DNA of 47,203 bases, from positions 46,393-93,595 of the forward strand of contig JAUNGZ010000007.1 of NCBI GenBank assembly GCA_030524205.1, read 5' to 3'. This document shows positions 27,169 through 36,014 of this stretch, in pieces (within the stretch, counting starts at the first letter, position 1; each line of letters opens with the position of its first letter). The DNA is from Eubacteriales bacterium. Lineage in GTDB: Bacteria; Bacillota; Clostridia; Oscillospirales; Butyricicoccaceae. A model generated the notes under the pieces. It saw only the letters and a list, made by a program, of their open reading frames with translations, did not search any database and was not told the origin of the DNA. Both the position numbers and the translations under genes were made by a program.

Positions 27169-28608
27169 ATGGCAGAACAGAAGAAGCTGGTCAGCGAGAT
27201 CACGTCGATGGACGTGGATTTCGCCCAGTGGTATACCGATATCGTCAAAAAAGCGGAAATGATCGATTATTCCTCGGTCAAGGGCTGCGTTATTATGCGG
27301 CCTTACGCACAGGCTCTGTGGGAGAATATCCAGCACACGCTCGATGGGATGTTTAAGGCGACCGGGCATGAGAATGTCGCTATGCCGATCTTTATTCCGG
27401 AATCGCTTTTGCAGAAGGAAAAAGATCATGTCGAAGGTTTTGCGCCCGAGGTTGCGTGGGTGACGCACGGCGGCACGGAAAAATTGGAAGAACGCCTTTG
27501 CGTGCGCCCAACCTCGGAGACGCTGTTCTGCGAGCATTATGCAAAGACCGTCCGCTCGTGGCGCGACCTGCCCAAGCTGTATAACCAGTGGTGCTCGGTT
27601 GTTCGCTGGGAAAAGACCACGCGCCCCTTCCTGCGCTCGCGCGAGTTCTGGTGGCAGGAGGGACACACCGTTCACGCCACCGCCGAAGAGGCGATGGAGG
27701 AAACGCTGCGCATGCTGAACATTTATGCGACCTTCTGTGAGGAATATCTTGCCATACCCGTCCTCAAGGGCGAAAAGACCGAGAAGGAGCGCTTTGCCGG
27801 CGCGGAAAAAACCTATACGATCGAGGCCATGATGCATGACGGCAAGGCTTTGCAGTCGGGCACAAGCCATTATTTCGGAAACGGCTTCGCCAAGGCGTTC
27901 GACATGCAGTACACCGACAAGAACAATACCCTCCAGTATATGGAGCAGACCTCTTGGGGCGTGTCGACCCGCCTGATCGGCGCGATCATCATGACGCACG
28001 GCGATAACGAGGGACTGGTGCTGCCGCCGCGCATCGCGCCGACGCAGCTGGTCGTCATTCCGGTTGCCAGCCACAAGCCGGGCGTGACCGAAAAGGCGCA
28101 GGAACTGCTGGAGCAAATCAAAGCGTCGGGTATCCGCGCAAAGATCGACCTGTCTGAAAACTCTCCCGGCTGGAAATTCGCCGAATACGAAATGAAGGGC
28201 GTTCCGCTGCGTTTGGAGGTCGGCCCGCGCGATATCGAGGCCGGGCAGTGCGTGCTCGTCCGCCGCGACAGCCGCGAAAAGACCGTCGTTAAGTTTGAGG
28301 AGCTGAATACCGTGATTCCGCGCCTTTCGGAGGAGATTCAGCAGGCGTTGTTTGACAAGGCGCTCAAAAACCGCGAGGAGCACACGTACACGGCAAAGAG
28401 TCTGGACGAAATGAAGGAAATCATGAAAGAACACGTCGGCTTTGTCAAGTCCATGTGGTGCGGCGACCTTGCGTGCGAGGAAAAGGTAAAGGAAGAAACA
28501 GGCATGCCGTCCCGCTGCATGCCGTTTGAGCAGGAGACGATTTCAGACGTTTGCCCGGTTTGCGGCAAACCCGCGCATAAAATGATCGTCTGGGGCATTG
28601 CATATTGA
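27169..28608 (+). CDS. proS: Prolyl-tRNA synthetase, archaeal/eukaryal (ProS3) type
   Basis: Charges tRNA-Pro. The 479-residue enzyme has the class II core with [13 protein letters not shown], the motif 2 area [29 protein letters not shown], and motif 3 [28 protein letters not shown]. The anticodon-binding domain comes next, then a C-terminal zinc-binding-like end with CGDLACEEK and [19 protein letters not shown]. The absence of the large inserted editing domain and the final Tyr mark the archaeal/eukaryal type, scattered among Firmicutes. An in-frame ATG at 27130 lacks a ribosome site; 27169 follows AAAGGTGAGGG. It has no T-box, unlike thrS. Confidence 0.97.
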   Translation: MAEQKKLVSEITSMDVDFAQWYTDIVKKAEMIDYSSVKGCVIMRPYAQALWENIQHTLDGMFKATGHENVAMPIFIPESLLQKEKDHVEGFAPEVAWVTHGGTEKLEERLCVRPTSETLFCEHYAKTVRSWRDLPKLYNQWCSVVRWEKTTRPFLRSREFWWQEGHTVHATAEEAMEETLRMLNIYATFCEEYLAIPVLKGEKTEKERFAGAEKTYTIEAMMHDGKALQSGTSHYFGNGFAKAFDMQYTDKNNTLQYMEQTSWGVSTRLIGAIIMTHGDNEGLVLPPRIAPTQLVVIPVASHKPGVTEKAQELLEQIKASGIRAKIDLSENSPGWKFAEYEMKGVPLRLEVGPRDIEAGQCVLVRRDSREKTVVKFEELNTVIPRLSEEIQQALFDKALKNREEHTYTAKSLDEMKEIMKEHVGFVKSMWCGDLACEEKVKEETGMPSRCMPFEQETISDVCPVCGKPAHKMIVWGIAY

Positions 28609-28636
28609 TCACGCGGCTTTGCGTGGCATAAAGAAC

Positions 28637-28678
28637 GGGTCCGTCCGGAACGGTTTGCCGGACGGACCCTTGTTTTCT
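28637..28678 (+). terminator. Terminator of proS
   Basis: A perfect 12-pair stem GGGTCCGTCCGG/CCGGACGGACCC (28637-28648 with 28658-28669), then TTGTTTTCT. Confidence 0.88.
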
Positions 28679-28700
28679 CAGGAAAGGAGACTGGGAGCGC

Positions 28701-29567
28701 ATGGTGGAATGGCTTGAAGCTTTTTTTGAGACACGTGCGGGAACCGCCGTGGGTGCGGTCTTGTTTGCGGCTGCGGTGGTATTGGTCACGTGGATGCTGG
28801 CCGGCGTGGTCAGCCGGGTGATGCGCCGTCTTATGGAGCGCCAGAAGCGGCGCGGCAGCGGCGCTGCGGCGGTTTTAGGCTTTGCGCGTTATGCCGCGGT
28901 GGCGGCGGTTTATTTCGCGGGCTTCATGGTCGTGGTGTCCGGCATTCCGCTGCTGTCAAGCGCGGTCAAAACGCTGCTTACCGCCGGCGGCGTGATCGCG
29001 GTGGTGGCCGGCCTTGCCGCGCAGGAGGCGCTGGGCAGCGTGGTCAGCGGTATGATGATCTTAGCCTTTAAGCCGTTTAAGCTGGGCGATGTTGTGCGGT
29101 ATATCGACAACGATATTTCGGGTGTGATTGAAGAAATTACGCTCCACCATACCACGATCCGCACGTGGGAGAATAAGCACGTAATCATTCCCAACAGCAA
29201 GATGAACAGCGCGATTATCGAAAATGCGGATTATGCCGACAGCAAAGTGTGCGTGTTCCTTGAGGTCGGCGTGTCGTACGAGTCCGATCTTGATCTCGCG
29301 AAACAGCTTCTGGCAGATGAGGTTGCGCGGCAGGCGGACTATCTGGATGTGCGCACGCCGGCTCAGAAGGCGGCGGGTGCGCCGCCGGTGCAGGTGGTTG
29401 TGCTTGCGCTGGCCGAATCTTCCGTCACGCTGCGCGCCGCCCTCTGGGCAAGGGACAACGGAACCGCTTTTGCGCTGAAGTGCGCCGTATTGGAAAATGT
29501 GAAAAAAGCGTTTGCGCAAAATGGAATTGACATTGCATATCCGCATGTGGTTGTGGTGCAAAAATAA
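28701..29567 (+). CDS. mscS: Small-conductance mechanosensitive channel (MscS family)
   Basis: A 288-residue membrane channel that releases solutes on hypo-osmotic shock. It has three membrane helices (about 17-40, 60-84, 88-110), with the pore-lining helix TM3 in AGGVIAVVAGLAAQEALGS. The beta domain follows with KPFKLGDVVRYID, GVIEEITLHHTTIRTWENKHVIIPNSKMNS, the family hallmark, and then the cytoplasmic vestibule domain. Length is standard for E. coli-type MscS. ATG 28701 follows AAAGGAGA and GGGAG. Single-gene unit between two terminators. Confidence 0.95.
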   Translation: MVEWLEAFFETRAGTAVGAVLFAAAVVLVTWMLAGVVSRVMRRLMERQKRRGSGAAAVLGFARYAAVAAVYFAGFMVVVSGIPLLSSAVKTLLTAGGVIAVVAGLAAQEALGSVVSGMMILAFKPFKLGDVVRYIDNDISGVIEEITLHHTTIRTWENKHVIIPNSKMNSAIIENADYADSKVCVFLEVGVSYESDLDLAKQLLADEVARQADYLDVRTPAQKAAGAPPVQVVVLALAESSVTLRAALWARDNGTAFALKCAVLENVKKAFAQNGIDIAYPHVVVVQK

Positions 29568-29611
29568 CCGGCGCAATGCATTGGCAAAGCGCCGGCAGCA
29601 GGAACGCGCAG

Positions 29612-29646
29612 AAAAAGCCGCCTTTCATTCGGAAAGGCGGCTTTTT
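29612..29646. terminator. Bidirectional terminator between mscS and the M13 peptidase gene
   Basis: A 15-pair stem (29612-29626 with 29632-29646), loop ATTCG, with A/T arms giving U-tracts on both strands. Confidence 0.92.
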
Positions 29647-29650
29647 GATA

Positions 29651-32005
29651 TTACCAGATGGAGATACGCTGTTCGGGCGCCATATACATGCCGTCGCCGG
29701 GCTGGATACCGAATACCTCGTAAAATTCGTCCAGCGATTGCAGCACGCGGCTGCCGCGCAGCTTGTCGGGCGCGTGCAGGTCGATCTGCGCATAATATTC
29801 CGCTGTTTCGCGCGGCATGGTTGAGGCCCACGTGCGCGCCATCGCGCGGAACATTGTTTCCAGATCAGGGTTCGCCTCGCGCTGGGCGGCTTCAAGGATG
29901 CAGGAGGCTGCGCCCAGATCGGCGATGTTTTCAGAAAGGGTCAGCGTACCGTTGCAGGTGATGCCGGGAGCGGCTTCCACGCCGTCGTAATAAGCGATCG
30001 CCTGATTGCACAGCTGCTGGAACGCTGCGTAGTCTTCCTGCGTCCACCAATCGGCGGCGTTGCCGTTTTTGTCGTACTTGGCGCCGTTATTGTCAAACGC
30101 GTGCGTAATTTCGTGCGCGATGACGTAACCGATGCCGCCGAGGTTTTCCTCGCGGGAGGCGTTCACATCGTACATCGGGCTTTGCAGGATGCCGGCAGGG
30201 AAGCAAATCTCATTATTGTTTGACACATAGCAGGCGTTTACAGTAAACGGACTCATAGCCCACAGGCCCTTGTTAACCGGCTTTTTCTGCCAGTCGATCA
30301 AAAGCTGCTTGTTGGCCTTGGCGATGGTGACCATGTTATCGAAATAACTGCCGCCCTCGGCTTTGGTTTTCAGCGTTACGCCCTTGAGCAGATCGTTCCA
30401 CTCGCCATCGTCGGGATAGCCGACCTTAACGCCCATTGTATCAAGCTTTTCGATCGCCTTTTTCTTGGTGGCATCGCTCATCCAGTCGAGCTTTTGGATT
30501 CTCTCTTTATAGATGGCGATAAAGTCATGCACCATATCCAGCACGTCGGCCTTGGCTTCTGGCGAGAAATAAGCCGCCGCATACAGGTGGCCCAGCTCGT
30601 CGGCAAGGGTGCCCTGCACGATCTGCGTGGCGGCTTCTTCGTCGGTCGTCGTACCCTCGGTGCCGAGAAAAGCCTGCTGAAAGGCGTCGGAAGCGTCCCA
30701 GAAATCGCGGCTGAGATAGCCGCCGTAGCTGATCAGCAGGGAAACGCGCGTCATTATTTTCAAATCTTCAACGTGCGCGTCGTCGAAATAGGCGGCGGTA
30801 GCCTGCATCAGACCTTTGTCGGAAACAAGGATTTTATCGGACGGGGCAAGGCCGGAATCGGCATAGACTGCGTCGAGATCGACATGCGGGAAAAGCGCTT
30901 TCAGTTCGTCCATGGTATAGGGATTGTAAATCTTATCCACGTCCGCGTATTCCTGCTGGTCGAGGCGGCTCGGAGAGAGCGCCTTTTCCATTGCCCAAAG
31001 GCGGTCCGCATCGGCCTTGGCGCTTTCCGAATCCTGACCCGCGATTTCAAGCACGCGGCGAACATAGGCTAAATAGGCTTCCTTCTTATCGCCGGCGTCC
31101 TGCGCGTATAAATCCTTGGTCATCGAGGGGAAGAAGGTGGAAAACGAGACGGTGTATTTTGTGCTGTCCTTGGCGTCGCTGGAAAGCCCGAAGCCGAGCA
31201 GGACGCTGCTGGCTAGCTCTTCGCTGAGCTGGTGGCGGACGGCAAGCAGCTCATCAAGCGTCCGCACGTTTTCAAGCGCGTCCAGATAGGGCTGGATGGG
31301 GGCAAGACCGGCGGCGTTGCGCGCATCCCAGTCAAGAATGTTGTTGTAGAGCGCGGCGATGCGCCGCTCGTCTTCGTTGCGGGGGTTGCTGACAGCTTTG
31401 TCGATCAACTCGGTCAGCGGCGCGGTGTCGAACATCAGGTCGTACAGCGTGCCGCTTTGAGGCGCGCCGGGCTTAAGCGTGGACGAATCCAGCCAGTCCT
31501 TGTTGACTGCGGCATAAAAGTCATCCTTCAGGTTGGAGCCTAACAAGGCGTAAGTACGGTTGATGAACTTGTTCAGTTGATTCATCGTTACGCTCTCGTC
31601 GGGCGAAAAGGCCGTCGCGCTTGTGCCTGCGACAATGCCTGCCTCAAACACGCTTTTCAGCTCGCTTTTGGCCCAATTGGGGATGTCGGTAAAATTGGAA
31701 GCAGGGTAGCCTTTACGCGCATTGTCTCCAACGGGCGACGGTAGTTCGCCAAAGGCGCGCTGCAGCATAACAAGTGCCTCGGCGCGTGTGACGGGATCGT
31801 TTTCCCGCAGATTGCCGTCAGGGTCGCCGTGCATGACGTCGGCGGCGGTGACGCCGGGATTATAATCGTCCGCCGCTTGAACAAGTGCGGCGCAGACTTC
31901 ACCGCGCCGTGCGGGTTCGCTTGTGTCCGCCGCCAGCGCGGCAGGCAGGGTGGAGAGCAGGGTGGCGGCGGACAGCGCCGCCGCGAGCAGTCTTTTTACA
32001 TTCAT
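29651..32005 (-). CDS. Exported M13 (neprilysin-like) metallopeptidase with N-terminal SLH domains
   Basis: A 784-residue zinc endopeptidase. It has a signal peptide (about 1-25, PAALAA), two SLH-like modules (about 30-85 with NDPVTRAEALVMLQRAFG, and about 100-160 with FTDIPNWAKSELKSVFEAGIVAG), and then the M13 peptidase. The zinc site is HEITH at 631-635 with the third ligand Glu692 in SENIADLGA. The substrate-binding NACYVSNNNEICFPAGILQ and a C-terminal aromatic end match PepO/neprilysin. M13 enzymes cut oligopeptides and usually lie outside the cell; SLH modules would hold this one on the wall. Its promoter is strong and flanked by TACAAT repeats. The substrate is unknown; pepO is the nearest named relative. 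Confidence 0.93.
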   Translation of the reverse strand: MNVKRLLAAALSAATLLSTLPAALAADTSEPARRGEVCAALVQAADDYNPGVTAADVMHGDPDGNLRENDPVTRAEALVMLQRAFGELPSPVGDNARKGYPASNFTDIPNWAKSELKSVFEAGIVAGTSATAFSPDESVTMNQLNKFINRTYALLGSNLKDDFYAAVNKDWLDSSTLKPGAPQSGTLYDLMFDTAPLTELIDKAVSNPRNEDERRIAALYNNILDWDARNAAGLAPIQPYLDALENVRTLDELLAVRHQLSEELASSVLLGFGLSSDAKDSTKYTVSFSTFFPSMTKDLYAQDAGDKKEAYLAYVRRVLEIAGQDSESAKADADRLWAMEKALSPSRLDQQEYADVDKIYNPYTMDELKALFPHVDLDAVYADSGLAPSDKILVSDKGLMQATAAYFDDAHVEDLKIMTRVSLLISYGGYLSRDFWDASDAFQQAFLGTEGTTTDEEAATQIVQGTLADELGHLYAAAYFSPEAKADVLDMVHDFIAIYKERIQKLDWMSDATKKKAIEKLDTMGVKVGYPDDGEWNDLLKGVTLKTKAEGGSYFDNMVTIAKANKQLLIDWQKKPVNKGLWAMSPFTVNACYVSNNNEICFPAGILQSPMYDVNASREENLGGIGYVIAHEITHAFDNNGAKYDKNGNAADWWTQEDYAAFQQLCNQAIAYYDGVEAAPGITCNGTLTLSENIADLGAASCILEAAQREANPDLETMFRAMARTWASTMPRETAEYYAQIDLHAPDKLRGSRVLQSLDEFYEVFGIQPGDGMYMAPEQRISIW

Positions 32006-32051
32006 AGCTCTTTCCTTTCCTTACGGCTAATTGTGTTAATGGAACGATACA

Positions 32052-32080
32052 ATAATACAATATGGACTGCGGTTTGTCAA
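32052..32080 (-). promoter_or_regulatory. Strong sigma-A promoter of the M13 peptidase gene
   Basis: On the minus strand TTGACA (32080-32075), 17 bases, TATTAT (32057-32052). Two direct ATACAAT copies (32047-32053 and 32055-32061) overlap the -10. Confidence 0.85.
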
Positions 32081-32085
32081 GAAAA

Positions 32086-32114
32086 ATATTGTACATATAT
32101 AACATATACAATAT
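32086..32114. promoter_or_regulatory. Dyad ATATTGTA-N13-TACAATAT upstream of the M13 peptidase promoter
   Basis: The inverted arms 32086-32093 and 32107-32114 lie just upstream of the -35. The same half-site recurs twice across the -10, so a regulator binding both upstream and over the promoter is plausible. Confidence 0.5.
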
Positions 32115-32161
32115 ACTGCGGAAAAATGCGGGTGTCAAGAGGATCAGCTTATTTCGGAAAT

Positions 32162-32196
32162 AAAAGACCGGAACGGAGATTCCGTTCCGGCCTTTT
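32162..32196 (-). terminator. Terminator of ldh
   Basis: A 16-position stem (32162-32177 with 32181-32196, one weak pair), followed on the minus strand by CTTTTATTTC. It directly follows the ldh stop. Confidence 0.85.
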
Positions 32197-32197
32197 A

Positions 32198-33142
32198 TCA
32201 GCCGCCCAGCTCGTCGATCAAGTTTTTCATTTTTGCTGCCGAGTCCTGAAGCTGCGTCAGCTCTTCGGAGGAGAGCGGAATGTCGAGCACATATTCCGCG
32301 CCGTTTTTGCCGACGACTGTCGGCAGTCCCAGACACAGCCCGTCAATCCCATAATGGCCGGAAATAAAAGAGGATACAGGCAAAACGGAATGTTCGTTGC
32401 GCACAATCGCCTCGGCGATGCGGCGGACGGCCATACCGATACCGTAGTAGGTCGCGCCTTTTCCTTCGATAATGGCATATGCCGCGTCGCGTACATTTTC
32501 ATAAATGCGCTGCATCGCGCCAAAGGAGTCGTCTTTGCCGGTGATACGGCAGTAATCAGCCAAATCAACGCCCGAGATGTTGGCGCTCGACCAGACGGCC
32601 AGCTCGCTGTCTCCGTGCTCGCCGATAATAAAGGCATGCACGTTGCGGCTGTCCACTTTGAGGTGCTGACCGACCAGATATTTGAGGCGCGCGGTATCAA
32701 GCACAGTACCCGAACCGATGACGCGGCCTGCCGGCAGGCCGGACATTTTCTGCGCCATATAGGTCAGTACGTCGACCGGATTGGAAACGATCAGCAGTAC
32801 GGCGTATTTGTTGACCGACATCAGATTTTCAATGATTGAGGACATAATCACACGGTTGCGCCCAAGCAGTTCGACGCGTGTTTCTCCCGGCTTTTGGTTT
32901 GCGCCGGCGGCAATGACGATCAAACCGCATTCGGACAGATCTCGATAGGTACCTGCCCGCACAAAGCAAGGCTTGGCAAACGAGATGCCATGGTTGATAT
33001 CGGCGGCTTCGCCTTCGGCTTTCTTCTGGTTCATATCGACGAGAATGACCTCGGAGAACAAGCCGGAGGTCGCCAGTGTAAACGCGCTTGTTGCGCCGAC
33101 AAAGCCGACGCCGATGACGCCGCATTTTTGCATGCTGGTCAT
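32198..33142 (-). CDS. ldh: L-lactate dehydrogenase
   Basis: Reduces pyruvate to L-lactate with NADH in fermentation, or runs in reverse. The 314-residue protein has the Rossmann motif GVIGVGFVGATSAFTL, the substrate-specificity loop GANQKPGETR (Gln rather than the malate-type Arg), VSNPVDVLTY, and the catalytic His in IIGEHGDSE. These residues separate it from malate dehydrogenase. The frame is open upstream to 33274, but ATG 33142 follows AAAGGGAG and fits the family. It is a single gene, divergent from the SLH protein gene. An inverted repeat lies over its likely -10. Confidence 0.96.
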   Translation of the reverse strand: MTSMQKCGVIGVGFVGATSAFTLATSGLFSEVILVDMNQKKAEGEAADINHGISFAKPCFVRAGTYRDLSECGLIVIAAGANQKPGETRVELLGRNRVIMSSIIENLMSVNKYAVLLIVSNPVDVLTYMAQKMSGLPAGRVIGSGTVLDTARLKYLVGQHLKVDSRNVHAFIIGEHGDSELAVWSSANISGVDLADYCRITGKDDSFGAMQRIYENVRDAAYAIIEGKGATYYGIGMAVRRIAEAIVRNEHSVLPVSSFISGHYGIDGLCLGLPTVVGKNGAEYVLDIPLSSEELTQLQDSAAKMKNLIDELGG

Positions 33143-33168
33143 ATTTGACACTCCCTTTCCAATGTACT

Positions 33169-33185
33169 GCGGATAGTATGTCCGC
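33169..33185 (-). promoter_or_regulatory. Dyad over the putative ldh promoter
   Basis: GCGGA-N7-TCCGC spans a possible minus-strand -10 TACTAT (33178-33173); the -35 is weak (TGTTTT). It is an operator candidate, and the sequence does not match the Rex consensus. Confidence 0.35.
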
Positions 33186-33191
33186 TTCTCC

Positions 33192-33220
33192 TTGGAAAAC
33201 ATGCGTGTCTGTGCTATAAT
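33192..33220 (+). promoter_or_regulatory. Predicted promoter of the SLH protein gene
   Basis: TTGGAA (33192-33197), 17 bases, perfect TATAAT (33215-33220), 34 bases before the ATG. Confidence 0.75.
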
Positions 33221-33254
33221 AAATGCAGCTTCAAAACAAAGGAGAATGTGTTTT

Positions 33255-34532
33255 ATGAATAAATGGTTTCGCACGGTGTGCGCGGGCGCACTGCTCGCGG
33301 GCGCGTTGACAGCTTCAGCGTTTGCGGCGGATTTTACCGATTGCGCGGATCATCTGAAGGATTTGGGTTTATTCCAAGGCACGGAGCAAGGCTACGAGCT
33401 TGACCGCGCGCCCACGCGGGCGGAAGCGGCGGCCATGCTGGTTCGCCTGCTTGGCAAGGAGGATGCGGCGAAAGCGCTGGAGTATACGGCGCCCTTCACT
33501 GATTTGCAGAACTGGGAAAAGCCATACGTGCAGTATTTGTATGAAAACGGCCTGACAACCGGCGCCGCGCCGACGGCTTTTGAGCCGGAAGGCCGCTGTA
33601 CCGCACAGATGTATGCGGCTTTTTTGCTGCGTGTGCTCGGCTATGCCGAGGCGGAAGGAGATTTTACATACCGCGAGGCCGTTTCGTTTGCTGAGCAAAC
33701 CGGTTTGTATGACGCGTCGACGGTCGATGTAGAAAATTTCCTGCGCGACCATGTGGCGGCCGCGAGCTACACCGCGCTTTCACTTGCACCGAAAGGGCAA
33801 AGCGATACGCTGCTGGATTCGCTGATCGGACAGGGCGCGGTGGATGCCGAGGCGGCAGCGCCCTATCGCTCCCTATTCGACGTTTACGCGCGCTACCGCG
33901 GCGCTACTGCCGGAATGGACGAGCTGACGGCGCTTTCGCTGAAACACACGCTGACGGTCGACAATACCGGCGCGTTGGGAAGCTTTGCGCTGACAAGCGC
34001 GGAAACGACTTCGATTGACCGAGGCGCGCCCGCATTGCTGACCAGCAGAACGGTTACGCTGCGCGCCGGAACCGTCGGGGAGAAGGCTTTTACCGCTGAA
34101 AGCTATACGGCGGATGGTTACAGCTATATTAAGCAGGACGGCGCAAAATCGCGCCGCGCGCTGTCCGCCCGGCAGATGCGTCTTGCTTTTACCGGTTATG
34201 CGCGCGTGCCGGTCGCGCTGATCGAGGAAATGACCGCATCCTCCGCGCAGGTTTATGCTTTCCGGTACAGCGAGGCCGGATTGTCGCGGCTGAACGGCCT
34301 GCTCGACGCGGCGCGCGCCGCGGTCGGCGGCTTTGACGAGATGGAGGTGAGCGGCCTGCGGATGGAGCAGCGCGTATCGGGCGGCCGCATTGCATCGCAG
34401 GAGCTGGAAATGGAATACAGCGCGGATGATCTGCACGGCTCGGTGGTCAGCTCGGCGCAGCTTCTTGCGGTAAACGAGCATGTTGCGGTAACCGCGCCTT
34501 CTAATTTGGATCAGTATCCGCTTGTTCAATAA
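33255..34532 (+). CDS. Exported SLH-domain protein of unknown function
   Basis: A 425-residue secreted protein with signal peptide MNKWFRTVCAGALLAGALTA(SAFA). Two SLH-like modules lie at about 27-70 (LDRAPTRAEAAAMLVRLLG) and 78-130 (FTDLQNWEKPYVQYLYENGLTTG, EGRCTAQMYAAFLLRVLGY), with a partial third up to about 190. The C-terminal half (about 210-425) is a beta-rich region that I do not recognise (SLKHTLTVDNTGALGSFALTSAET, GYSYIKQDG, LEMEYSADDLHGSV). Its pattern of glycine-spaced strands recalls lipoprotein-type carrier folds, but this is weak. Start at ATG 33255 after AAAGGAGAA. The next gene, another exported protein, follows 61 bases later. Confidence 0.8.
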   Translation: MNKWFRTVCAGALLAGALTASAFAADFTDCADHLKDLGLFQGTEQGYELDRAPTRAEAAAMLVRLLGKEDAAKALEYTAPFTDLQNWEKPYVQYLYENGLTTGAAPTAFEPEGRCTAQMYAAFLLRVLGYAEAEGDFTYREAVSFAEQTGLYDASTVDVENFLRDHVAAASYTALSLAPKGQSDTLLDSLIGQGAVDAEAAAPYRSLFDVYARYRGATAGMDELTALSLKHTLTVDNTGALGSFALTSAETTSIDRGAPALLTSRTVTLRAGTVGEKAFTAESYTADGYSYIKQDGAKSRRALSARQMRLAFTGYARVPVALIEEMTASSAQVYAFRYSEAGLSRLNGLLDAARAAVGGFDEMEVSGLRMEQRVSGGRIASQELEMEYSADDLHGSVVSSAQLLAVNEHVAVTAPSNLDQYPLVQ

Positions 34533-34593
34533 AAGGAACCTTTTTCCCCGGCCGCCGTCTATTGGGGTATAAGGATGAAAGGAGGCTGTCACT

Positions 34594-35997
34594 ATGAAAA
34601 AGAGGATTCTTTCCGCACTGCTCTGTACGGCGCTGACTGCAGCCTGTGCGTTTGCCGCTGCGCCGGAGAAGGTGGACCCGCCAGTGCGCGAGCTGCCTGT
34701 CATGCGGGAAACGCCTGTCGGTGAGCAGGCAACCGTGCTTAAAATGACGCTCAAATCGGGCGTACAGTCCGAAATGACCGTTAAGACCGACACTTACGAT
34801 GAACTGGTGCTCCATTTTGCCGATGATACGCTGCTGATGGACACACAAACAGGAAATGGGGCGGCAGAAAGCGATATCAAAAACGGTGATCAGGTTTACG
34901 TTTATTATGATGGCAGCATTATGGAGAGTATGCCGCCGCAGGCAAGCTTGCACGCCGTGCTGGTCAATCTGGACAAGGAGCACGCGCCCGCGCATCTGCT
35001 GACGGCGGAAGCCATCAGCACATCGACGAACAGCGGTCCCACCGTGCAGACGGAAAACGGCGGTATGCTTGTCATGCTGCCTGCTAATGTGGAAATTCGC
35101 CCGTTGTCGACCAAGAATATTGTCCGGCTGAGCGATATCCATATCGGAACGCGCTTTTTCGCATGGTACGATACGACGGCCTTGTCTTATCCGGGACAGG
35201 CGGTAGCCACAAGGGTGGTTCTGCCGCCGCAGACGGATGCGTCGTTCTCCATCGTGGTCGAAGGGGACATGGCGCTCTCTGCTGGCGGCCGGATGGAAAA
35301 CGGCGTGGCTATGGCGCCGGTACGCGCCGTCGGCGAGGCGCTGGGATACACGGTGACATGGAACGGCGCGCAGAAATCCGTCCATTTGACAAACGGCACT
35401 GTGCAGACCACGATTTCTATTGGAAAGGACAGCTATTTCACAGCGACGGCCGTGGAAGGCGCTGACGGCATGAGCAAACCGATGCCGCTTGGCGCGGCGG
35501 CATATGAGACCAAAGGCGTAAGCTGGGTCCCCGCCGCGTTGTTCGCGCTGATGGGTGAGCCGGTCGAACTCAAAAATGGCACGCTCGCGGTTGGCGCTGT
35601 GGAAAACAGTCAGATTCTGAATGCGGTTGAAACGCAGGATTCTGCAAAAGCGCTGGCTGATATCGGTCTGCCGATCGACGCGCCGACGGGCGCGTCGATC
35701 GTATCCTACGCCATTATCGGCGGTAATCTTGCGCAGGTGGAGTTTATGATGGACGGCGCGGCGTATACTTACCGCGCCGCCAAGACCAAAGACGATATTT
35801 CGGGTGTTTACCCTGCGCCGTTCGCCGGTGTCCCCGACAGCGGATTGGAAATGACCGCGATGCCGGACGGCGGCTTCGCGGGCCGATGGATGGATGGAGA
35901 GGTGCAGCATTCGCTGGTTACATTCGATCTGGATTACGGTCAGGACGCTAGCACGAAGGGTGTGTTTGCCGGGGTTGCCGGTATGCTGAGGAAGTAA
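34594..35997 (+). CDS. Exported protein with copper amine oxidase N-terminal-like (stalk) domain
   Basis: A 467-residue secreted protein, signal peptide about 1-22 (ending AFAA). Residues about 45-215 form a beta-rich domain of unknown type. At about 235-270 APVRAVGEALGYTVTWNGAQKSVHL is the hallmark of the copper amine oxidase N-terminal (stalk) domain common in clostridial surface proteins. It does not imply amine oxidase activity; no catalytic domain is present. The C-terminal region (about 340-467) has ALADIGLPIDAPTGASIVSYAI and a terminal strand-rich part. ATG 34594 has a strong AAAGGAGG. Likely a cell-surface or matrix protein, perhaps co-expressed with the SLH protein. Confidence 0.8.
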   Translation: MKKRILSALLCTALTAACAFAAAPEKVDPPVRELPVMRETPVGEQATVLKMTLKSGVQSEMTVKTDTYDELVLHFADDTLLMDTQTGNGAAESDIKNGDQVYVYYDGSIMESMPPQASLHAVLVNLDKEHAPAHLLTAEAISTSTNSGPTVQTENGGMLVMLPANVEIRPLSTKNIVRLSDIHIGTRFFAWYDTTALSYPGQAVATRVVLPPQTDASFSIVVEGDMALSAGGRMENGVAMAPVRAVGEALGYTVTWNGAQKSVHLTNGTVQTTISIGKDSYFTATAVEGADGMSKPMPLGAAAYETKGVSWVPAALFALMGEPVELKNGTLAVGAVENSQILNAVETQDSAKALADIGLPIDAPTGASIVSYAIIGGNLAQVEFMMDGAAYTYRAAKTKDDISGVYPAPFAGVPDSGLEMTAMPDGGFAGRWMDGEVQHSLVTFDLDYGQDASTKGVFAGVAGMLRK

Positions 35998-36014
35998 GGA
36001 GCGCAAACGCAGTC

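Noticed and set aside
34594-35997. Copper amine oxidase
   Set aside because: Only the stalk-type N-terminal motif is present; there is no catalytic domain or topaquinone site.
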